Shown one piece after another: positions 42,546 through 53,829 of a stretch of 64,000 nt of DNA. The translations under genes were made by a program, and so were the position numbers. A model generated the notes under the pieces. That model worked only from the letters and a program-made list of their open reading frames with translations. It was not told the origin of the DNA and searched no databases. Source of the stretch: Selaginella moellendorffii. Lineage: Eukaryota > Streptophyta > Lycopodiopsida > Selaginellales > Selaginellaceae. The number at the start of each line of letters is the position of its first letter. Positions within the stretch are counted from its first letter, which is position 1. Location of the stretch: NCBI RefSeq assembly GCF_000143415.4, contig NW_003314329.1, positions 336,619-400,618 on the forward strand, given 5' to 3'.

Positions 42546-43425
42546 TTGACAAGGACATTGAGCAGCGCCCTCCCATGCAGAAAAACTATCTCAACATTTG
42601 GCACGGCCGCAAGCTGCGCAAATTTTCTTGGTTTGCCACTGGTTTGCCACTCCGACCACCTTTCTGGCAACGGGCGGTGGTGTACAAGCGCAAAGCCAGC
42701 ATTGCGCTACAGAAGCTGCCGAAGCGCTCCAGTACCGTATTTTACTTAATTCACAGGCGTAAGTTGTGTACTCTTCTACTTACTCCTGCTTATGGTTTTG
42801 GTACAAGTTACTCCATGATTAAAACGTTTTCTGGACACTGCGAGATAAGGCAGTTCGGGAAAAGGCTGGCGAAATAGTGCTGAAAGGAGAAGGCTGCTAC
42901 AACGACAAGCTCATGGCAGGCCTTGACCCCACTTACGTTCTCAATGCCGGCTGTGGTCGACTGATCGTGCCTGAGCCACCTCTGTGAGGACATCCTATTG
43001 CAAATAAGGGAGTGGTCCTTGGCGGGCTTAAAATTCGAGGAGCTATTACTCTCGAAACCTTTGCTTCGAGAAGCATCAAGCCACTGCTGCAGCTGAAGCC
43101 GAATTCAGGTTTTACTACAAGCCTTTAGACCTTTGCTTTCCAGATGTAGATGGGCGACCTCGCCCATCTACAATATTCAGATCAGTTCATGAGCTTGCAA
43201 TCTCTGAAGCGATGTTGAAGAGTACGCTCCACAGCCATCGACTGACTTCGTTTCGCAGTCGTCAACTCAATCGTCAACGGATGTCGAAGCAGTGTCCACA
43301 AATCTGCACTTCAGATTCGTTGGCTGCTCTTAACGGCCTGGATTCACCAGTGCTGAGCACAAGTCCACACTCAAGATGCTGAGGAACGCTCTGCTTGTTG
43401 GAACGCCTATTCTACAAAGATATAA
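42546..43425 (+). pseudogene. Left-arm relic of the CR-like gene
   Basis: A degraded, shortened plus-strand copy of the minus-strand gene at 45510-47590. Recognisable pieces are the MQKNYLNIWHGRKL, GLDPTYVLNAG, VVLGGLKIRGAITLETFA and LLQLKPNSGF segments, in order but in different frames and with in-frame stops. The P-loop segment is absent. Within it a 12-bp perfect hairpin (43146-43171) replaces part of the nuclease-like core. The lesions differ from those of the other arm, so the two copies decayed separately. Confidence 0.7.
43146..43171. repeat. Perfect 12-bp hairpin, 2-nt loop
   Basis: GTAGATGGGCGA is followed after two bases by its exact reverse complement. It lies inside the left-arm relic where the other arm has a longer sequence, so it may mark a deletion repaired by fold-back. 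Confidence 0.85.
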
Positions 43426-44410
43426 AGATTATATTTAATAAAACCATTAAAACAGGAACATATAAAATGTTTATATTTACCTTGAATAATGTTGATATTA
43501 TTTTTCTAACAAAGATAATTGTGAAGGAAGGTGATGAGAATCAACGGCAACAATACCATTGCGAGTTATATTTGAATCTGACATATATGGGCACTCTAGT
43601 ATATTTTTCTTCAACCAATGTATTAAATCTTCAATTTAATACATTTTCTAATATATTTTATTTCAAAGGTGATCAAATAAATGGCCTCAAACTATAGCAA
43701 TTAATTTGTGATGACAATTTTGGGACAAGGTAAACTTTCTAATAAGGGATGTGTACCTGGTGTGGGTGGTTTGGCAAAGAATTATAAAATCATATAAAAA
43801 TATATGAAAAAAACACATATATCCATAAATTGCTGTAATAAACATATAAAATAATATTTTGAACATAACTTTTTTATGTATGGGCATGCATTGTGCCTAC
43901 TATATATACATTGAAAAGTCTAAATCAAAACCATAAATGTAATTTTTTTTCATTATGTAAATTTTAATTTCATATTAAATTTTTAGTAGAGTTTAGATTT
44001 AAAGTTTCTACACATAATATCTTTAAGTACAAGAGTTATATTTTAATTACTTTTTAGATGTTATAAGTTAATTTTGCTATTATTGAGGTTTCCTCTTTGG
44101 TGAGAGTAATGAAAGTGTTTTACACAACAAGAAAAATAAACCATTGCAATTCTAAAACTTCAACATATATTAAAAAGAAAAGAAATCAATGGAGGTAATG
44201 TTTTACTGTAGTTACAACAAAATCTATTTGCTCACGAAGTTTATAGATATTGAAGTTTGTCATTCTTGTATACAACTCAAAACAAAAGAAATATAAAAAT
44301 CCATATATGTGTAAATATATAATGCTTTTACATATAATCACATATTCAAAGACTTAAGTGCTGAAGATTTCCATAATATATAAATATTATATATAATTGT
44401 TCATAGGAGC

Positions 44411-44514
<104 letters not shown>

Positions 44515-45509
44515 GTATATATAATATTTTCTTCATGAGGTATATATATTATATATATAGGGCATGACACCTTCGACTGCCATGTAATACTAATGCTATA
44601 TCATCCAAAACAATATGATATCACTAAAATTTTAGTAAAGGTTTTTTTTCTCATTTTTATGTTGTGGCAATTTTGATAAATTGGAGTGCAGAAGCAAATA
44701 TTTCTTTGAGTAATAAACACTAAAGGTTTAATATTGCAATAGTTTATTATATTTAAGTTTCTTATACAAAGCACTTTTCATTACTCTTACCAAAGAAATA
44801 ACCTCAATAATGGCAAAATTAACCTATAGTATCTAAAAAAAAATTAAAATGTAACTTTTTGGCCAAAAGTTTTAAATTAAAACTTTATTGACGTGGAAAA
44901 ATCTAATATAGAGTTGAAATTTATTCAGTATAAGAAATTGCATATATGGTGCTAACCTGAACTTTGTGATATATATATAACACACACCAATGCATGCCCA
45001 TATATAAAAAGAAATGTTTAAAATACTATTTTGTGAATCACATATATGTGTTATAATAATTTAAGTACGTATGTATTTTTCTTTTTTATATATTTTACAT
45101 GCTTTCATAATTTTTTGTTAAACTACCTCCCAAAATTACCATCATAAATTACCTACCATAGCCATAAGCCTAACCATAAACACTTCATTTCTATGGTTAC
45201 TATCATTTTTCCCTAAGTAATGTGTCTTGAGTGTGTGGCTTTATAAAGGACACACTTCCACAATATAAATGATGGTACATTAGCTTTACTAATGTGCAAT
45301 GGTTTTTTTAAACAAACAGCTTATCCCTTTTTTGGAATACAAAGTGCATGGTGCAATGGTTTACCAACTACCAAATGTCGAAGCATGGCAGGATGATGAG
45401 ATTGAACACCCATGGCACATGGTGTGTGTTTGGACCACTACAACATAATAGTAACGTAATTTTTTTTAATTTTCAAGTATTTTATTCACACTGCTTTTAA
45501 CATCATAGA

Positions 45510-47590
45510 TCAACAATGCTTTATTCTTGTACTTCTTGCGACTTGGATCACTGATTCCAAAGTCTCGCTTAGCCATCTTCTCGAGCTCGGTTCTGGGTAG
45601 ACATCGTCACTGACTTCAGTGTAGTTGCTCCTGTTTGGCCATGTCCTCCGTTGAGTAATCTCAACTAAAACCTTGTAATCGTCAGCATTCAGGCCCCCGT
45701 CCAAAGGTAGAATATGCATCAAGTAAGCAGGCGTTCCAACAAGCACAGCGTTGGTCAGCATCTTGAGTGTGGACTCGCGCTCGCCACTGGTGAATCCTGG
45801 CCTTGAAGAGCAGCCAACGAATGCGAAGTGCAGATTTATGGACGCTGCTTCAACATCCGTTGACGACTGTGAAACGGACTCGGACTCCGTCAATGGCCGT
45901 GAAACGTACTCTTCAACATCAGGAAACCAGCGCTTCAAAGGTTGCAAGCTCATGAACTGATCTGCAGAATGTAAATGCTCGTCTATGTTGACGGTACATT
46001 GTAGTGCCGCAATATGTAGTTCGCCCTTATCGTCCATCCAGATCACCACGTCATCTACGTCTGGAAAGCAAACGTCCAAAGGCTTGTAGTAAAACCCTGA
46101 ATTCGGCTTCAGCTGCAGCAGTGACTTGATGCTTCTCGAAGGGATGACAGCAAACGTTTCGAGAGTAATAGCTCCTCGAAGTTTAAGCCCGCCAAGGACC
46201 ACTCCCTTCTTCACAAGCACGCTGGCAAGGATGTCCTCACAGAGGCAACCCAGTCAACCACAGCCGGGTCTTCCAGCAGACGGCGTGCATATGCCATCCA
46301 CGCGAGGTTGGCATGAGCCTTAGCAATCTGTTCTTTGGAGCGCACGGTCCTCATGTAGATCATCTTGATGTAAGTGGAGCAGTACTTTCCCATTTCAGCG
46401 TTGAGGACATAAGTGGGATCGAGGCGTGCCATAAGCTCGTCGGTGTAGCAGTCTTCTCCTTTCAGCACTATTTCGTCAGCCTTTTTCCGATTACACCTGT
46501 CCGCTCCCACACCTCGAGGTGCGGAACGTCCTTTGCTGCTCTTTCTCCAGCTCCAGCTCCTGGAAAAGTGGGACAAATCCAGTGTAAAAGTAGATGCTTG
46601 AACGACGAGCAGGAATCTTCCCGAGTATGCACTTCTGGGCATACATGGAGTACTCATCCTGCATGTACAAAAACCATAAGCTGGAGTAAGTACTGTGAAG
46701 CCTCTATTCCCGTAAGTAAACTACGGCAGCTCAATGGTGGCTTTTCCGCTTGTACACACCACACCGCTCGCCCGTTGCCAAAACCCGCCGCAAATCACTA
46801 CGCACTCCAGGAAGGTGGTCGGAGTTATACGCCGGCTTTCCAAGAAAATCTGCGGGGTCTAGCTTCTCGCCGCCGTCCACCAGGAAGTAAAACACCTCCG
46901 GCTTTGATGAAGGCGAAGGCCTTGATAGCACTCTCAATCTGTTGTCATCCGTCGGCACCTTCGACCTCGTCTACCAGACAGGAGAAGAGGAGCGCATTCT
47001 TGAGGGCTTCAACTAGATCCTGCACGAGCGTCTCCTCCCACAAAAACACCACCCTGCCCCGAGGACCCTCTGCAGCACTAGTGTTCAGTTTTTGGTACGT
47101 TAGGCACGCTAGCGCTCGGAAATCGGACGATTTCCCAAGACCCTTGGGGCCGTAGACCACGAGCTTGGAGAAGCCCAAGCACCACTGCAAGACCATCGTG
47201 TCGAGCGACTCCCGACGTACTCGAAAACCACGGGAGGCCGAATTGTACAAGGAGTGGATCCCAGACCCTCTTACTTGAATCGCCTAGATTGTTCTCGTCC
47301 ATTGCAAATATCCTCTTTACGGAATCTCTGTCCACATACCCCCGGTGCTGCTTGCCACTCATCACAGGAGCTCCAGGCACTTCTCATTTCCTATGTTGCC
47401 CAGAATATAAACTTTTGTATGGAGTTTAACGGTGGGGATGATCAAAGCTAAGTCTTGATGGACTCCAAACTTGGGAACACGAAGCTTCAGGACTCCGGCC
47501 GTCCCAAATGTTGAGATAGTTTTTCTGCATGGGAGAGCACTGCCCAATGTCCCAAAAGAGAAGAAAACATTTGACGACTCAAACATGACG
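45510..47590 (-). pseudogene. Broken Crinkler-RHS-like gene: P-loop NTPase plus nuclease-like domain
   Basis: The minus strand carries, in order, an MQKNYLN-type N-terminal piece (mirrored in the left arm), a P-loop segment (KLVVYGPKGLGKS near 47160), a Walker-B-like FYFLVDGGEKLD near 46890, a helical stretch (LDPTYVLNAEMG near 46400), and a C-terminal frame 46220-45510 with YYKPLDVCFPDVDDVV and LHIAALQCTV..H. The layout (NTPase, then a D...Q.TV..H restriction-endonuclease-like core) resembles Crinkler-RHS-type proteins of oomycetes, fungi and some plants. Breaks seen: a TGA just after VEGADG, a frame change near 46250 where about 14 nt present in the left arm are missing, and other frame shifts between pieces. 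Some breaks could be introns; overall I judge it a pseudogene. Homology is from motif memory only. Confidence 0.55.
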
Positions 47591-47606
47591 TGAGCGACTC
47601 ATGGGC

Positions 47607-47812
47607 CATCATATGATAACAATGGGGTTTAATTTGAGAGTCCAGACAGGTTGAACACACCATATGAGCAGTATGCATACATGGTTTGATAAAATTGTGC
47701 TTTCAGAGCGACTCACATGACAGTAAGGATTTGTTTATTGATTGTCATCATATGATAACAATAGGGTTTAATTTGAGAGCCCAGCACCATATGAGCAGTA
47801 TGCAAACGCCAC
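47607..47812. repeat. Direct repeat of about 70 bp, two copies
   Basis: Copies at about 47607-47683 and 47745-47812 share ATCATATGATAACAAT and GGGTTTAATTTGAGAG. They also share CACCATATGAGCAGTATGCA at their ends. They lie between the inverted duplication and the U-box pseudogene. Confidence 0.8.
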
Positions 47813-47839
47813 GTGTGGTCGGTCCCGGGTCCTCAACAC

Positions 47840-50403
47840 TTAGCGCACCGACGAAATTCCATCGAGGGCGAGCACGAACAGGCCAAGCGGATGAAGCAGC
47901 TCATGACGTCGCTCTCCATCAGCAGCAGGGACGCTCCAATGCTGCCCTTGCAGCCATTCATCTGCCCGATCACCCGCGACATGATGCGCAACCCCGTCCA
48001 GATCGCGTCGGGGCCGAGCGCGAGGCGATCGAGCGATGGTTTGCGGAGGGCAACACTTGGTGCCCGGTGACAAGCGAGGAGCTCCCCACGACGCAGATGA
48101 AATCCAACTTCGCGCTAAAGCAGTCCATTGCCGAGTGAAGGGAGAGGAACTACGATGCCCGGCTCCACTGTACCGCGCGGTGCCTTCGAGACCAAGTGTA
48201 TTGTCCAGGCCATGCGGGACATCCGCATGGTGTATGAGGAGGAGCCACTCAACAAATACAAGGTTGGCACTGTTGCCAATGGTGAAGCAGCTGCACGACG
48301 TGCGGGATGCCGTGGCGGTACGCAAGGAGGCCCTGGGGGCTCTCACGGTGCTTGCTCGTGACACTTTTGAGAACCAGGTAAGTTATTTCTCAACTTTCAC
48401 TTTCCTTGCTTGCGGATCGTGCTGCCTGTCTCTTACTTTTTTACGTTTGAGTTTTTGTCGCTTGTGATTGTGCATAAATTTTTTTGTTTTTTATGCTTTC
48501 TTTTGTTACAAATTCGATGAGCTATTGATGATTTTGCTTCTTTCAGGAATCAATGATGAAGGCTAGTAATTTGGGGCGAAGTCGTTGGTTCACCAAGCTA
48601 AATCTTGGTTTTGGATACTGGCAAGTACGGCCGAAGAAGATATTCCTAAAACTGCTTTTCGTACATTATTTGGTTTGTATGAGTTCTTAGTGATGCCATT
48701 TGGTATAAAAAATGCTCCAGCAACTTTTTAACAGATGATGGATGAGGTTCTTTGTGATATGCCGGTGGTGACTGCTAACTTCATTAATGATGTTTTGATC
48801 CACTCGAAGGGGACGTGGGAGGAGCATATTTGTGATGTTTGTAAAGTGTTGGATCGGCTACGCGACGTTGGTTTAAAACTGAAGCAGTCAAAGTGTGTGT
48901 TTGGGTCCAAGGATACAGCTTATCTTGGGTATCATATTTCTTGTGAGGGTTTGCAAGTTGATCTTGACAAACTTGTGGCTGTTTTAAAGTTCTCTACTCC
49001 GAAGTGTGTGAATGATGTGCAGCGCTTCTTGGGCAAGGTGCAGTATCTCAGTCATTTTATAGATCATCTTTCTGATCGCACTGCACCATTGCGAGTGTTG
49101 ATAGTTGAGCTGCTGGTCTTTAGCCTCACTCGGCAAAAAGAAGACTTGGGAGAAGCTGTGCTGGTGATGAAGGTCTTGTCTGAGAATCCCAGCACTGCAT
49201 AACTGATCAGGCATGCACAAGGTGCGGTCGTGTTTCTCGTAACTTTACTCGGCTGCGAGGACGAGGACGTTAATTCGAATGTCAAAGACATTCTGGAGAA
49301 TGGCAGCGATGACAACGTTCTGATCATGACCGAGGCTAATCTCATGTGGCCTTTGGCAAACAGGCTTGTTGAAGGTAATCCATTTCATTCGATGTTCATT
49401 CAAAACGCTCTTTTTTTCTTTTTTTGCAGGCTCCATCGGATCGAGAATTGTCATGGCAAAGGCACTCGCTGCTATGCACTTGCCAGACTCGAGCAAAACA
49501 TCACTCGCAACGGAGGATGTGTTGGTGTCGCTACTGAGGATGATCGAAAGCCCATAGCGAGAAGAAAATGAAGCAGCTCTAGGTGCTCTCCAAAACCTCA
49601 CATCTGTGCCTGACATCACAGAGACGGTCCTCGATCTACACGGCTGAGCTCTGTCAAGACCGTCGAGGAGATCAAAGTTGGCGCTGCCAGGATACTGGCC
49701 GATCTTTCCAAGATTGCTGGCGATGCCTGGAGTGGCGAAGACGAGGCAACAACGAACCAGCTCGAGGTCTACATCTACAAGTTCTTGCAGCTCATGGGCT
49801 CGCTCACGCCTGTCGGTGTCCAAAGTTACGTCTTGAGCACTTTCCTCGGCCTGGCCAACGGGAAGAACATCGGAGCCTTCACTAGAGCGAAGCTTTGCGA
49901 GCACAAGGCGTTGCAAATACTTCTCCCTCTCCTCAAGAATCCGGCTTCGACTCCAAGCAGCGCGGCTCCGACGACTCCAGCTATGGTGGCAGACGTAAGG
50001 AGGCACGCGATGGAGCTGTTTTGCCTGCTGAGCAAGGAATCCAGCCAGGAAGCGTCCGTGGCGATGCGGGAGAGGCCCGAGATAATGGCTGATCTCGTGA
50101 AAAACCTGTGCGGAGAGAACGTCAATACTGGGGATCATCGCAGCATGGAGGATGGCGTCGTGAGGAGCGCTCTGGATCATCACCAGCAAGACGGAGGCAA
50201 GAGCTTACTTCACGTAGTGGCGGCACTGGTGGTGGAGGCCTCGCAGGAAGCTACGACGGTCGAGGTGGCGGTTGGGATCGTTTTAAAGTTCGCCAAGCTC
50301 GGGGTGGAGACCGATCTGGCGGAGAGCGATCTAAACCGCTATGGCCCGCCGCCAGCGTCCAAGGCGGCGGTGGAGGGAATGCCCACCTTCGATCACGGAC
50401 GAG
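47840..50403 (+). pseudogene. U-box/ARM E3 ubiquitin ligase pseudogene (SAUL1/PUB43-44 type)
   Basis: The U-box is readable: PFICPITRDMMRNPV, AIERWFAEGNTWCPVTSEEL, FALKQSIAE. Then come ARDTFENQ and an ARM-like remainder: VFLVTLLGCEDEDVNSNVKD, RIVMAKALAAMHLP, NEAALGALQNLTSVPDIT, VGAARILADLSKIAGDAW, GSLTPVGVQSYVLSTFLGLA and VRRHAMELFCLLSKES. Lesions: a short deletion and frame shift inside the U-box near 48010; TGA for the expected Trp after SIAE (48136); an inserted gypsy piece (48563-49164); TAA just after ENPSTA (near 49200); TAG after MIESP (49555); and a frame shift near 49640. The 3' end is truncated by a TRIM element at 50404. It is clearly non-functional. Intact relatives are plasma-membrane E3 ligases of senescence and immunity. 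Confidence 0.85.
48554..49173 (+). mobile_element. Ty3/gypsy reverse-transcriptase fragment inserted in the U-box pseudogene
   Basis: About 602 bp (48563-49164) encode gypsy RT blocks: [34 protein letters not shown], a palm motif reading FINDVLI instead of YxDD, LKLKQSKCVFG, YLGYHIS and RFLGKVQYLSHFI. It has a frame shift after WQVR and a TAA where QQMMD is expected. No LTR, PBS or integrase accompanies it. The piece is bracketed by a 9-bp direct repeat, TGATGAAGG (48554-48562 and 49165-49173). Removing one copy plus the insert would rejoin the host gene in phase across MMK|VLS, so this is a true insertion into an exon. Confidence 0.85.
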
Positions 50404-51023
50404 TGTAAGCAACCAAAGAGAACGACTCGAGAGACGGTCCATAGGGTTCAAATATAGAGGGAAAGGGCCCATGAATAAGAGTGCACCCCCTTTTCCAATC
50501 GGTTAAGGGTCTTGGGATATTTGGGGTTAAGCGTCCTTGGGTTTGAATAGTACTGGGCTGGGTGACCTCCCGGGAAGTCCAAACTCAGGAGCTTACATTT
50601 GGTATCAGAGAGGTCTCGGGTCCGACTCTGTTGGTTGGCTAGGGGAATCCGACTCTGTTGGTTGGCTAGGGGAATCCCACCACATGTTGATTGACATCTG
50701 GCTGGTCCAGTTTGCTCCCGCTGGGCTCGACCCGAGGGGTAGGGTGTCAAGAGAGCGGGGCTCTCGGGAGAGCTGCGGCTCTTAGCTTCCGTTCACGAGG
50801 GCGTGAACTTGCAGGGAAGCGTGGTGGATTGTAAGCAACCAAAGAGAACGACTTGAGAGACGGTCCATAGGGTTCAAATATAGAGGGAAAGGGCCCATGA
50901 ATAAGAGTGCACCCCCTTTTCCAATCGGTTAAGGGTCTTGGGATATTTGGGGTTAAGCGTCCTTGGGTTTGAATAGTACTGGGCTGGGTGACCTCCCGGG
51001 AAGTCCAAACTCAGGAGCTTACA
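50404..51023 (+). mobile_element. TRIM-type miniature LTR retrotransposon
   Basis: Two near-identical 194-bp LTRs, 50404-50597 and 50830-51023, begin TGTAAGC and end GCTTACA, giving the TG...CA ends plus a 7-bp inverted terminus. The 232-bp interior has no coding capacity. A primer-binding site, TGGTATCAGAG (50600-50610), matches the plant initiator-Met-tRNA PBS 2 bp after the left LTR. A purine-rich tract (GGGAAGCGTGGTGGA) precedes the right LTR. Flanks are ACGAG and ATGAG, a 5-bp target duplication with one change. The LTRs differ by very few bases (one C/T seen), so insertion was recent. It depends on another element for enzymes. It interrupts the U-box pseudogene. Confidence 0.9.
50600..50610 (+). 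promoter_or_regulatory. tRNA-iMet primer-binding site of the TRIM
   Basis: TGGTATCAGAG is the standard plant LTR-element PBS sequence. It begins two bases after the CA end of the left LTR. Confidence 0.85.
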
Positions 51024-52243
51024 ATGAGCACCTGGCCCTCGACTCGGCACCGATGTCCGCCAGATGCCGTGTAAGCACTTGTACCACCCGGACTATATCC
51101 GCCCCGGATGCTCCTTATGATTCAGGGATCCTTGACCCGCCTTCGATCTCCAGGAAATATAATGCCACGGGATGCAAAATATAATGCCCTGGTCCGATTA
51201 AAGGTACCAGCTATAGCGATCGCGCCGCGCTCGACCCTATCATTTATGCCACGTAGACTGACATGTAACTATATGGATGCAACCGTTGATTTAAGTGTGC
51301 AATCCGACGGTTAGGAGGCTTATTTTATTTGCGTGCCAACCCTAGAAAACAAAGACCTTGATTAGTGCCCAACCCTACGTCGTTTTGCATATACCCAACA
51401 TTGAGAGTGAAGCCCCGAATCACACCATGGTAGGGGGCAAATCCACCTTGTATTCAAGGTTAAAATTCCCATTTCTAGGTGTGTATTTCCTCACATATAA
51501 CTTTTAATTATACCATATTGATTGAAGATTGATGGTCTTTTTCGACATTCAAGAATTATAAGACACCACCACCACAATTCACTGCACATTTGTGTTGATA
51601 TTCATATCTTTTATGTAGTCCTTGCCACTGCTCGCAAATCCAAGACTAGACAATGCCCATAAGAATGGACTTATTGAGAAGATAATTGGGAACACAATGT
51701 AAGAGAGAGATGACAATTGATGTATGTGGCAACAATGTGAGGGTGAGGAGCATGAGCGCGTTGGATAATCAACACAAGGATCTATAGCCCAGTAGCAAGA
51801 TTACACTGGCAAGTCTGCTCCACCACACAACCTAGTCCAGGCGATTTATCTCCAATAAAATCTCCCAGGAGCTATAGTTGATTCACAAATGGAGTGATTG
51901 GTTAATATTTCTTAGTTTTTGAGAAATACTCCAACGGTTAGACGATGCAAAAGCTAGATCTAAACCGAAATCCTAAATCCAAGCACTCCTCAGGGACAAT
52001 CAAAGGTGCCCCTCACCTCCACTAATGTGAGTGCCTGAATAATAAACTAGGTTTAAAGTGTTTTGTATTTTTTATTTCATTACAATTGAAGATTAATATG
52101 GAGCAATGATTTTACTTGTAAGCACGAATATGCTTTAGTAGTTAGAAGGTTTACTTTCCATTGGCATCAGTAAGAAGTTCCTTAAAGAACTATCTTTCAG
52201 TTTTGTACAAATTTGCTTGCAATATCAAATTAGTTTTCTTCTT
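51024..52243. other. Intergenic space, no gene recognised
   Basis: The first ~150 bp may be the displaced continuation of the U-box pseudogene beyond the TRIM. The rest is AT-rich without coding potential that I would support. Confidence 0.5.
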
Positions 52244-53745
52244 TTATTGAGATCGAATGATAGTGCTGTAGGCATTGGCCAGAAGCATGTATCCTGCTCC
52301 ATCCCTACATTCCAGATCGAGCACGCTCTTGGCAGCGGCAGCACCATTCCCATCGCCGCTCCTGCTGCAAGCGCCTAGCAGGCTCCTCCAATATGCTGCA
52401 TGGGGCAAATAGGGCATATTCACAATCAAGTCCTTGGCATCTTCCAAATGGCCCGCCCTGCTTAACACATCCACCATGCACGAGTAGTGCTGGCTTTCCG
52501 GCCTCATGTCATAGTCCAGTGTCATGGCCACGAGGATGCCCGGCAAGCGTCAAGCTTGCCAGCATGGCTGGACGACAGCATGATCGAGATGAAGTGAGTT
52601 CCAGCTGGCATCTCGTAAAGCACAGACACGTGAAAGAGCTCCAGCGCGGTCCTGGGCTGCCCGTTCTGGGCGTAGCCAGCAATCAGGGCGCTCCACATCA
52701 CCACATTCCTGGCGGGCATCGCGTCAAAGATCCTCCTGCTCAGCCCGAGGTTCCCATTCTGAGCATATGCCGCCAGCATGGCTGTCCACGTCACTACATC
52801 ACACTCGAGCACGGTATGGAAGGCTTGCCAAGCCTCCTCCATATGCCCGATTTGGGAATATCCACACAGCAACGCGTTTGAGGATGCCAAGGTTCTCTGT
52901 GGCATATCCATTGCTAGCTTCTGTTCAAGATGCCCTTTTTCAGCATATGCGGCTACAATAATGTTCCAAGATACAGCATCATGCTCTGGCATTGAGTCAA
53001 AGAAGCTCTTGGCATATTCTAAGCATTGTTTCTGCACAAATGCACCTAGCATGGTGTTCCAAGAGATAATGTTTCTTTCTGGCATTGTGTCAAAGACTGC
53101 CTTAGCATCGTCAATATGCCCATTTGCGGCACATATCGATAGCATAGACGTCCATGATACAATGTTCCACTTGGGCATTTTCTCAAACAAAGCTTTTGCT
53201 TCCATCCACTCGTGGTTTTCCACGTAAGAATCCAACATGGCGTTCCACGAAACCACGTTTCACTGTGGCATGGCAAAAAACGTCCACCGTGTCCTGAAGA
53301 TGCCCGCAATGGGCATAGGCCAAAAGCATAGCGTTCCACGTCACCGTGTCCCTTTCCGGGGCGGAATCAAATACCTCTTTTGCCTCCCGGACATTCCAGC
53401 TACACGTCGCGACCATGGCATTCCACGATACAAGATTATGCTGCGGAATGTCCTCGTAAAACAGCCGCTTCACTTCTGCCACGTGTCCGTTTTGGGCATA
53501 AGCAGAAATCATGGCCGTCGACGAAATGAGATCTTGTTCTGGCATAGTTTCCAGTATTCGCCTTGCGTGATTAAAGAATCCTAGCTGTGGATATACTGCA
53601 ACCATGGCAGTCCATGACAAGAGGTTCCACTTTGGCATGAAATCAAAAATTTGTTTGGCATCTTCCAGATACCCATTGTGCGCATATGCAGAAAAGATAG
53701 CATTCCAGGAAACAATATCCCGGCCTTGCATTAAAACGAAAAAGA
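52244..53745 (-). pseudogene. Frameshifted PLS-class PPR gene
   Basis: Three consecutive frames each carry good PPR repeats: 53731 to about 53270 (RDIVSWNAIFSAYAHNG), 53256-52560 (NVVSWNAMLDSY, ERNIISWNTMLGAFV) and 52546-52244 (SQHYSCMVDVLSRAGHLEDA, YWRSLLGACSRSGDG). The first break is one missing base in a T6 run near 53273 followed by a TGA; the second is one missing G near 52545. Together these break an otherwise full-length PPR-E type protein. Two single-base errors in the assembly would produce the same picture, but the in-frame TGA would still remain. The 5' end is unclear. Confidence 0.8.
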
Positions 53746-53829
53746 ACCTCGTGGCCTCCTGAATATGATTTAAACTGTTGGCAAGATGTGCATCTTCATG
53801 TCTTTGAAGATTGTAGGCCAGTAGAAACC

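Noticed and set aside
42575..42877. 100-codon frame just after the PP2C stop as a separate small gene
   Set aside because: It matches the right arm of the inverted duplication and is part of the CR-like relic.
49245..50189. 314-codon minus-strand frame over the U-box pseudogene
   Set aside because: No recognisable domain; the plus strand carries the ARM-like text.
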